Source of the DNA: Pseudomonas wenzhouensis
GTDB lineage: Bacteria; Pseudomonadota; Gammaproteobacteria; Pseudomonadales; Pseudomonadaceae
Reading direction: 5' to 3'
Assembly: GCF_021029445.1 (NCBI RefSeq)
Contig: NZ_CP072610.1
Coordinates: 1,922,001 to 1,986,000 of the forward strand
DNA: 64,000 nucleotides
Shown: positions 37,180 through 43,331 of the stretch, in pieces
Layout of the letters: every line of letters starts with the position of its first letter
Position numbering within the stretch: position 1 is the first letter of the stretch
The notes under the pieces: generated by a model
Seen by the model: the letters and a program-made list of their open reading frames with translations, nothing else
The model's database searches: none
What the model was told of the DNA's origin: nothing
Program-made: the position numbers and the translations under genes

Positions 37180-38520
37180 TCAGAGGAAGGCGAACTTGGC
37201 GATGAAGATCGCGCACAGCACGTACAGGCTGATCGATACCTTGTCACGCTGGCCGGTCAGCAGCTTGAGTGTGGCGTAGGTGAGAAAGCCCAGGGCGATA
37301 CCGTTGGCGATGGAGAAGGTCAGCGGCATCATCACCACGGTGACGATGGCCGGGATGGTGTCGGTATGGTCTTTCCAGTCGATGTGCGCCATGCCGCTCA
37401 TCATCAGCATCGCCACGTAGATCAGCGCGCCTGCGGTGGCATAGGCGGGAATCATGCCGGCCAGCGGAGCGAAGAACATCGCGGCGAGAAACAGGATACC
37501 GACGGTGATGGCGGTCAGGCCGGTACGGCCGCCGGCAGCGACACCGGCAGCGCTTTCCACATAGCTGGTCACCGGTGGGCAGCCAACCATCGCACCGACC
37601 ACGCTGGAGGTGGAGTCGGCTTTCAGCGCCTTGGACAGGTTCTGGATCTTGCCGTCTTCATCCACCAGGTTGGCGCGGTGGGCGACGCCCATCAGGGTGC
37701 CGGCGGTGTCGAACATGTTTACGAAGAGGAAGGCCAGGATCACGCTGATCATCGCCACGTTGAACGCGCCGGCGATGTCCATGGCCAGGAAGGTCGGTGC
37801 CAGGCTCGGCGGCATCGACACCAGGCCACCATATTCCACCAGGCCCAGGGCCCAGCCGATGGCGGTTACGCCGAGCATGCTGAAGAGGATGGCGCCGAAC
37901 ACGTTGCGGTGGCTGAGCACGGCGATCAGCAGGAAGCATATGGCGGCCAGCAGCGCCGACGGGTTGGCGAACGAGCCCATGGTCAGCAGGGTGGCCGGGC
38001 TGTCGACGACGATGCCGGCAGTCTTCAGACCGATCAGGCCGAGGAACAGGCCGACCCCGGCGCCCATGGCAAAGCGCAGGCTCATCGGGATGCTGTTGAG
38101 CAGCCATTCGCGGATTTTCGACAGGCTCATGATCATGAACAGCACGCCGGAGATGAATACTGCGCCTAGTGCGATCTGCCAGCTATAACCCATTTCACCG
38201 ACGACGGTGTAGGTGAAGAAGGCGTTCAGGCCCATGCCCGGTGCCAGGCCGACCGGCCAGTTGGCGTACAGCCCCATCAGGAAGCAGCCCAGCGCCGCAC
38301 CGATGCAGGTGGCGACGAATGCGGCGCCGTGATCGATGCCGGCGGTGGCCATGATGTTGGGGTTGACGAAAATGATGTAGGCCATGGTGACGAAGGTCGT
38401 CAGACCGGCCAGCAGTTCGGTCTTGAGGGTGGTGCGGTGCTCGGTCAGTTTGAAGAAGCGGTCGAGCAGACCTCCTCTTGCCAGTTGAGTCGCGTGTTGT
38501 TCTTGTTTGATGCTTTCCAC
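37180..38520 (-). CDS. AzgA-like purine (hypoxanthine/guanine/adenine) permease
   Basis: A 446-aa polytopic symporter of the AzgA subgroup of the NCS2 superfamily. Characteristic segments: RTTLKTELLAGLTTFVTMAYIIFVNPNIM, GLAPGMGLNAFFTYTVV, FVNMFDTAGTLMGVAH and PVTSYVESAAGVAAGGRTGLTAI. Relatives import adenine, guanine and hypoxanthine. Its long upstream region carries both a TTGACC-N4-GGTCAA site and a TTGTATACAA site, so it appears to be controlled by both purine-locus regulators. Confidence 0.9.
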   Translation of the reverse strand: MESIKQEQHATQLARGGLLDRFFKLTEHRTTLKTELLAGLTTFVTMAYIIFVNPNIMATAGIDHGAAFVATCIGAALGCFLMGLYANWPVGLAPGMGLNAFFTYTVVGEMGYSWQIALGAVFISGVLFMIMSLSKIREWLLNSIPMSLRFAMGAGVGLFLGLIGLKTAGIVVDSPATLLTMGSFANPSALLAAICFLLIAVLSHRNVFGAILFSMLGVTAIGWALGLVEYGGLVSMPPSLAPTFLAMDIAGAFNVAMISVILAFLFVNMFDTAGTLMGVAHRANLVDEDGKIQNLSKALKADSTSSVVGAMVGCPPVTSYVESAAGVAAGGRTGLTAITVGILFLAAMFFAPLAGMIPAYATAGALIYVAMLMMSGMAHIDWKDHTDTIPAIVTVVMMPLTFSIANGIALGFLTYATLKLLTGQRDKVSISLYVLCAIFIAKFAFL

Positions 38521-38626
38521 TGCGGGTACTCCTCATGTCTCTTGTTGTGTACCGCCCAGAGCGTTGCGCAAGGACAATGCTCTCTGAGGTAGGCGGTGTT
38601 TCTGGCAGTGCTTCCTGGCTAAGTTG

Positions 38627-38642
38627 TTGACCGAGCGGTCAA
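38627..38642. promoter_or_regulatory. TTGACCGAGCGGTCAA, RutR-type operator
   Basis: A 16-base perfect inverted repeat apart from the four central bases (TTGACC-N4-GGTCAA), the same arms as the E. coli RutR consensus TTGACCAnnTGGTCAA without the inner A/T. It lies 107 bases upstream of the AzgA-like permease start. The best candidate protein is the RutR-like TetR regulator at 27060-27704. Confidence 0.6.
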
Positions 38643-38668
38643 GAAGTCACTCAGGCGTGATTATGGTG

Positions 38669-38678
38669 TTGTATACAA
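38669..38678. promoter_or_regulatory. TTGTATACAA operator upstream of the AzgA-like permease
   Basis: Perfect palindrome, identical to the puuE site; 27 bases from the RutR-type box, so both regulators could act at this promoter. Confidence 0.65.
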
Positions 38679-38996
38679 AAAATGCAATTAATGTTTTTGT
38701 TTTACGCCGTCATAAGCCGCAGGTGGTTTGCTCAGATTGCGTACGGAGCGCTTTTTGCTCCTTCTTTTTATAGCGATAAATCCTTTTAAAACAATGAGAT
38801 GGTGATGAGTTCGGTTTGCCAGGCACAGCCCCTGTTTGGCTGGCCAGCAGTTAAATGAGGTGCTGGGTGGTCAATGCACTGGCAATGCAGCTGCCCATCA
38901 GCAAGGGAATGGTCGTGCCGCGTTCGAGCTGAGCCGATGAGCAACCCGAGATCGCTCCAGGACGTCATACGACTCGTGATGTGGCGGTCGATTGAC

Positions 38997-39006
38997 TTGT
39001 GTACAA
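38997..39006. promoter_or_regulatory. TTGTGTACAA operator upstream of the GntR gene
   Basis: Lies 105 bases before the GntR start, consistent with autoregulation; the same sequence precedes hiuH. Confidence 0.65.
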
Positions 39007-39110
39007 TTGTCCTAACTTTTTTCTGATGTTTTTTCGCTCGGTGCTTGTCAGCTACCGGGTAGAACACAGTAGAGTCGCAGTGTCGCCGACTCTCATTGAC
39101 GCGAGCCAGA

Positions 39111-39878
39111 ATGAACGATCAATTGCAGCCACTGAAGAAGCAGCCGCGTGCAGGCAAAAGCAGCCGCAGCGGGACTCAGGACGATGTCGTATATGCCCAT
39201 ATTTTCGATGCCATTCTCGAGCAGCGTCTGGCGCCCGGCACCAAGCTGAGCGAAGAGGCGCTGGGTGAGATCTTCGGTGTCAGTCGTACCATCATTCGTC
39301 GCGCCCTGTCGCGTCTGGCTCACGAGGGCGTGGTGCTGTTGCGCCCGAACCGCGGTGCGGTCGTCGCCAGCCCGAGCGTCGAAGAAGCTCGGCAGATCTT
39401 CTATGCACGTCGCCTGGTCGAACGTGCCATCACCGAACTGGCCGTCGAGCACGCGACAGCCGAGCAGTTGGCCGAACTGCGGCAGATGGTCAGGGATGAG
39501 CAGGACAGCTTTTCCCGGGGTGATCGTGGCGCGGGTATTCGTCTCTCCGGCGAGTTCCACCTGAAGCTGGCCGAGGCCGCGCGCAATGCGCCGCTCTTCA
39601 GCTTTCAGCGCAGCCTGGTGTCGCAGACCTCGCTAATCATCGCCCAGTACGAAAGCAGCGGCCGTTCGCACTGCTCCTATGACGAGCACAATCAGCTGAT
39701 CGATGCCATCGAGGCGCGCGATGTCGAGCGTGCGGTGCACCTGATGATGCATCACATGGATCACATCGACAGCAAGCTCAACCTCGACGAGGAAAGCGCC
39801 TCGGACGACCTGCACGCCGTGTTCTCGCACCTGTTGCAGACCAAGAAGAAGCCAGGCCGCAACGGCGCCAATCGCTGA
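39111..39878 (+). CDS. GntR/FCD-family regulator of the purine locus
   Basis: A 255-aa FadR-subfamily regulator. N-terminal winged helix (about 30-95: HIFDAILEQRLAPGTKLSEEALGEIFGVSRTIIRRALSRLAHEGVV) and C-terminal FCD ligand domain with SGEFHLKLAEAA, YDEHNQLIDAIEARDVERAVHLMMHHMDH. The usual Asp in the metal site before FH is not seen (SGEFH). ATG 39111 is used; TTG 39096 is less likely. Sits between the purine permease and guaD and has a TTGTGTACAA box upstream, so it is the best candidate to bind that motif across the locus. Confidence 0.88.
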   Translation: MNDQLQPLKKQPRAGKSSRSGTQDDVVYAHIFDAILEQRLAPGTKLSEEALGEIFGVSRTIIRRALSRLAHEGVVLLRPNRGAVVASPSVEEARQIFYARRLVERAITELAVEHATAEQLAELRQMVRDEQDSFSRGDRGAGIRLSGEFHLKLAEAARNAPLFSFQRSLVSQTSLIIAQYESSGRSHCSYDEHNQLIDAIEARDVERAVHLMMHHMDHIDSKLNLDEESASDDLHAVFSHLLQTKKKPGRNGANR

Positions 39879-39896
39879 TAGCCTGCATGTCACAAG

Positions 39897-39928
39897 AAAG
39901 CCCCGATGCTCGCGCGTCGGGGCTTTTT
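39897..39928 (+). terminator. Intrinsic terminator after the GntR gene
   Basis: AAAGCCCCGA pairs with TCGGGGCTTT (perfect 10 bp) and ends in a T-run of five. A group II intron lies about 60 bases downstream. Confidence 0.88.
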
Positions 39929-39988
39929 CGTTGTGCGCCAGGCATGGCGCGTAGTGCCGTGACTGGCGCTGTTCGGCTCACTGTGGTG

Positions 39989-40615
39989 GTGAGTCGGACG
40001 ATTTGGAGGTGAAAGTCCTCTACACACCCGGCAAGGGGAAGTGTTAGCTGAAGGCAAGGGTGTCGCGGGTGACCGCGAATCTGAAGGAAGCCCGAGGCAA
40101 AATGCTGGTCTGACGAACAGGAAGCGGATAGAGGCGGCGTAGCGGGGTGAGGTAGCAACGATTGCCAAAGCCCGATACTTGCACGGAACGCTACGACGTA
40201 AATCCGACAGGCATAAGCAGGAAGGTCGCGCGAATTACCCTGGGAGATCTGTTTGGCCTGCCACGTGCTACCGGCACCGAGAGGTGGCGGGATGGGCGAA
40301 CAGAAGTCAGCAGAGGCCGTAGTAGTTGCTCGGAACCGGAGCGATGAAGGGCTGAACCTGTCATGAGTGGATAGTCAGGTGTGCTCTCTGTTGGAGCGTA
40401 AAGCAGAAACGTCGTGAACAGCGGCGGTCGAGACCATCAGGAGGTAGGAGTCGGAAACTCCGAGGGCCGGTCTGGGCGCTTAGTTACCACAGGCGACACA
40501 TCAACGGAACCAAGCTCGCTGACGCAGTCTGTCAGTAGGCAGGAACCGCCGTATACGGAACCGTATGTACGGTGGTGTGGGAGGACGGCCGGGGCGACCC
40601 CGCCTCCTACCCGAT
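39989..40615 (+). mobile_element. ORF-less group II intron (domains I-VI, no reverse transcriptase)
   Basis: Starts GTGAGTCGGACG and shows the group II domain I core (GGAGGTGAAAGTCCTCTACAC; AGGGTGTCGCGGGTGACCGCGAATCTGAAGG; CCCGAGGCAAAATGC). A characteristic ATGGGCGAACAGAAGTCAGC segment (40289) follows, which in full-size relatives precedes the maturase/reverse transcriptase gene. The 3' end has a domain V hairpin (CCGCCGTATACG / CGTATGTACGGTGG, about 40547-40580), a domain VI stem (GGGAGGACGG / CCGCCTCCTACC) with an unpaired branch-point A, and the end CCCGAT at 40615. The whole is about 630 bases; intact bacterial introns of this kind are about 1.9 kb with a 400-470 aa protein. Boundaries are inferred; 5' could be 39985-39989. 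Confidence 0.82.
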
Positions 40616-40875
40616 GTGGGAGGCTAAGGCCAGGCGCGTTTATGTAGGAGCGGCTTCAGCCGCGAAGCTGTCAGGCATGCCTACAGCCTGATCGCGGATA
40701 AATCCGCGGCTAAGAGGGCACGCAGATCGCCGGCTTCAGCCTGTAGCCCGGATGCAATCCGGGGGTGTCGCGATATCGCCCCGGATTGCATCCGGGCTAC
40801 GTTGGCTGCGGGTAGGGTGTGCTGTGCGCACCACGGCCACCGGGGAATGGCTGGTGCGCGCGGCGCACCCTACGG
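40616..40875. repeat. Cluster of three dispersed repeat families downstream of guaD
   Basis: GTAGGAGCGGCTTCAGCCGCGAA (about 40646), a GTAGCCCGGATGCAATCCGGG pair (40743-40800) and a GTAGGGTGTGCTGTGCGCACC pair (40812-40873) follow one another. They occupy the spacer between the intron and the end of guaD. No gene is present. Confidence 0.8.
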
Positions 40876-42186
40876 TCAGGCCTCGCGTTTATGCACCGAT
40901 ACGCCGGCGGCGAAGGTCTCCTTCACGGCGCGGTCGTCGCCGAGCATGGTCAGGGCGAACAGGCGTTCTTCCAGGCTTGTGGCCTGCTGCATGCGGTAAC
41001 TGATCAGCGGCGTGGCGTTGTAGTCCAGCACCAGGAAGTCGGCATCCTTGCCGGGCAGGAAGTTGCCCAGCTGGTCGTCCAGGTAAAGGGCGTTGGCGCC
41101 ACCGAGGGTGGCCAGGTACAGCGACTTGAACGGGTCGAGCTTCTTGCCCTGCAACTGCATCACCTTGTAGGCCTCGTTGAGTGATTGCAGCTGGCTGAAG
41201 CTGGTGCCGGCACCGACATCGGTGCCCAGGCCGACGCGCACGCCATGGGCTTCCAGCTTGTTCAGGTCGAACAGGCCGCTACCCAGAAACAGGTTGGAGG
41301 TCGGGCAGAAGGCTACCGCCGAGCCGGTTTCGGCCAGGCGCTTGCACTCGTCATCACACAGGTGCACGCCATGGGCGAACACCGCGCGCGGGCCGATCAG
41401 CTTGTGGTGGTCGTAGACATCGAGGTAGCCCTTGCGCTCGGGAAACAGTTCCTTGACCCATTCGATTTCCTTGCGGTTCTCGGACAGGTGGGTGTGCATA
41501 TACAGGTTGGGATATTCCTGGAGCAGCTTGCCGGCCAGCTCCAGTTGCTCCGGCGTACTGGTCGGAGCGAAGCGCGGGGTGACGGCGTAGTGCAGGCGGC
41601 CCCTGCCGTGCCAGCGCTCGATCAGCGCCTTGCTCTCGGCGTAGCCGGTTTCCGCGGTATCGGTCAGGTAGTCCGGGGCGTTGCGATCCATCAGCACCTT
41701 GCCGGCGATCATGCGCAGGTTGAGCTTTTCGGCCTGCTCGAAGAAGGCATCCACCGATTGCGCATGCACGCTGCCGAACACCAGAGCGGTGGTGGTGCCG
41801 TTGCGCAGCAATTCCTTGAGGAAGATCGCCGCCACATCGCTGGCGTGCGCCTTGTCTTCGAACTGTTTTTCGGTGGGGAAGGTGTAGGTATTGAGCCAGT
41901 CCAGCAGCTGCTCGCCGTAGGAAGCGATCATGCCGGTCTGCGGGTAGTGGATATGGGTGTCGATAAAGCCGGGGGTGATCAGCGCGTCGCGGTAGTGCTG
42001 GATCTCGATGCCGGCCAGCTTCGGTAGCAGCTCGGCAGCCGCGCCGACCTGAGCGACCTTGCCGTTTTCGATCAGCAGCATGCCGTCCTCGAAATATTCG
42101 TAGGACTGCTCGACACCGACCACGGCCGGGTCGGCAAGGCTGTGCAGAATGGCGGCGCGGTAGGCTTTGCGGGTGTTGCTCATCAT
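40876..42186 (-). CDS. guaD: Guanine deaminase
   Basis: Hydrolyses guanine to xanthine and ammonia; 436-aa zinc amidohydrolase. Metal ligands: HxH in PGFIDTHIHYPQTGMI (about residue 75), His in YMHTHLSENRKEIEWV, His in AVFAHGVHLCDDE, Asp in VGLGTDVGAGTSFSQL. PTSNLFLGSGLFDL is also typical. ATG 42186 (MMSNTRKAYRAA) has GAG six bases before; 42183 is an equal alternative. It is the first step of the purine route here and is separated from xdhC by a repeat. Confidence 0.95.
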   Translation of the reverse strand: MMSNTRKAYRAAILHSLADPAVVGVEQSYEYFEDGMLLIENGKVAQVGAAAELLPKLAGIEIQHYRDALITPGFIDTHIHYPQTGMIASYGEQLLDWLNTYTFPTEKQFEDKAHASDVAAIFLKELLRNGTTTALVFGSVHAQSVDAFFEQAEKLNLRMIAGKVLMDRNAPDYLTDTAETGYAESKALIERWHGRGRLHYAVTPRFAPTSTPEQLELAGKLLQEYPNLYMHTHLSENRKEIEWVKELFPERKGYLDVYDHHKLIGPRAVFAHGVHLCDDECKRLAETGSAVAFCPTSNLFLGSGLFDLNKLEAHGVRVGLGTDVGAGTSFSQLQSLNEAYKVMQLQGKKLDPFKSLYLATLGGANALYLDDQLGNFLPGKDADFLVLDYNATPLISYRMQQATSLEERLFALTMLGDDRAVKETFAAGVSVHKREA

Positions 42187-42205
42187 TAAAGTCTCGTACG
42201 TGGGC

Positions 42206-42287
42206 GCGCGGGGCGCACCATGAAAAATGGGGCGGTGCGCACAGCACACCCTACGATCTTGGCCCGTAGGGTGCGCTGTGCGCACCA
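42206..42287. repeat. GTAGGGTGCGC repeat pair between guaD and xdhC
   Basis: Two copies, GGTGCGCACAGCACACCCTACG and CGTAGGGTGCGCTGTGCGCACC, in inverted orientation, plus a partial third (GGGCGCACCATG). They make a long cruciform-capable element in a 105-base spacer. Confidence 0.8.
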
Positions 42288-42291
42288 ATAG

Positions 42292-43122
42292 TCAGGATCT
42301 ACGCGAGGCCGGCAGCAGCTTGGCGACGCTGGACTCACCCTTCTTTACGTCCTGACCGAAGCTGGCGTTATAGGTGGCGATCACCTCGCCGGCGATGGAC
42401 ACGGCAATTTCCACCGGCAGCTTGCCTTTCACCTCGGCCAGGCCCATCGGGCAGCGCATGCGCGCCATCAGGGTGTCCGCGAAGCCGCGTTCGCGCAGGC
42501 GGTGCTCGAACTTGACGCGTTTGGTCTTCGAGCCGATCAGGCCGTAATAGGCGAAGTCGCCGCGTTTGAGGATCGCTGCGGTCAGCTCCAGGTCGAGCTG
42601 ATGGTTGTGGGTCATGACGATGTAGTAAATGCCGGGCGGCATGTTCTCCACCTCGTCGACCACCTCGTCGTTGATGATCTTATCCACGCCTGCGGGAATC
42701 TGCTCGGGGAATTCGTTCTCCCGCGAGTCGATCCAGCGCACCTTGCACGGCAGGCTGGCGAGCAACGGTACCAACGCGCGACCGACATGGCCGGCGCCGA
42801 ATACGGCGATCTGCGCCTGCGGCTGGCCCATGGGCTCGAACAACAACACGGTGGCGCCGCCGCAGCACTGGCCGAGGCTGGCGCCGAGGGAGAAGCGCTC
42901 CAGGCGGGTGTCCTGGCTACGGCTGGCGAGCATCTCGCGGGCCATTTCCATGGCCTTGTATTCCAGGTGGCCGCCGCCGATGGTCTCGAAGATGCGTTCG
43001 GCGGTGACCACCATCTTCGAACCGGCATTGCGCGGCGTCGAGCCGCGTTCCTCGATGATGGTCACCAGCACGCAGGCTTCACCTTGTTGCTGCAGGTCGG
43101 CGAGGGCACTGATCCAGCTCAT
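42292..43122 (-). CDS. xdhC: Xanthine dehydrogenase accessory protein XdhC
   Basis: A 276-aa chaperone that binds molybdenum cofactor, protects its sulfurated form and inserts it into XdhB; not part of the mature enzyme. N-terminal ACVLVTIIEERGSTPRNAGSKMVV, the cysteine motif LGQCCGGATVLLF and a Rossmann-like IAVFGAGHVGRALVPLL are typical. ATG 43122 (MSWISALADLQQQGEA) overlaps the stop of a 43-codon ORF as ATGA; the alternative 43140 start is less consistent with the family. Confidence 0.93.
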   Translation of the reverse strand: MSWISALADLQQQGEACVLVTIIEERGSTPRNAGSKMVVTAERIFETIGGGHLEYKAMEMAREMLASRSQDTRLERFSLGASLGQCCGGATVLLFEPMGQPQAQIAVFGAGHVGRALVPLLASLPCKVRWIDSRENEFPEQIPAGVDKIINDEVVDEVENMPPGIYYIVMTHNHQLDLELTAAILKRGDFAYYGLIGSKTKRVKFEHRLRERGFADTLMARMRCPMGLAEVKGKLPVEIAVSIAGEVIATYNASFGQDVKKGESSVAKLLPASRRS

Positions 43123-43250
43123 TTGCTCAGCCTCCAGCAAGGCGTGGTCTGCCCCGGGCGCGGCAGGCGCCAGTTGCTCGGCGACGGATCGAGAATCGGC
43201 TCCGGCGCCGGGCGAGCGGGTGGATTATTCGGTTCGGTGTGTTTTGTCAT
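43119..43250 (-). CDS. Putative 43-aa proline-rich protein between xdhB and xdhC
   Basis: ATG 43250 (MTKHTEPNNPPARPAPEPIL) to TGA 43119, with AGAGG eight bases upstream of the start and the stop overlapping the xdhC ATG (ATGA). The peptide is proline- and asparagine-rich, ends in NWRLPRPGQTTPCWRLSK, and has no signal or membrane segment. The good ribosome site and coupled overlap argue for translation, perhaps as a leader coupling xdhC to xdhB. No family is recognised. Confidence 0.45.
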   Translation of the reverse strand: MTKHTEPNNPPARPAPEPILDPSPSNWRLPRPGQTTPCWRLSK

Positions 43251-43276
43251 TGTTGTACACCTCTTGGCTTTGGGTC

Positions 43277-43328
43277 GTAGCCCGGATGCAATCCGGGGGC
43301 AGAGTTCCCCGGATTTCATCCGGGCTAC
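43277..43328. repeat. REP-like inverted repeat between xdhB and xdhC
   Basis: CGTAGCCCGGATGCAATCCGGG and CCCCGGATTTCATCCGGGCTACG arms, just 4 bases after the xdhB stop on the minus strand. It may uncouple expression of the accessory gene from the structural genes. Confidence 0.85.
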
Positions 43329-43331
43329 GAA

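Larger units (their letters stand above)
38521..39110. other. Divergent regulatory spacer between AzgA-like and GntR genes
   Basis: A 590-base region with no intact gene. It holds a RutR-like box (38627) and two GntR-type boxes (38669, 38997). Between about 38970 and 38860 the minus strand encodes, across one frame change, SDLGLLIGS and then AQLERGTTIPLLMGSCIASALTTQHLI before a stop, hydrophobic like a transporter C-terminus. It may be the decayed tail of a lost membrane protein gene. Confidence 0.5.

Noticed and set aside
40414..40647. Open frame in the group II intron 3' part
   Set aside because: It reads through the domain V/VI hairpins; the peptide has no reverse transcriptase motif.
43250..43262. 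TTGTTGTACACC before the 43-codon ORF, resembling the GntR box
   Set aside because: The half-sites are wrongly spaced relative to TTGTRTACAA.
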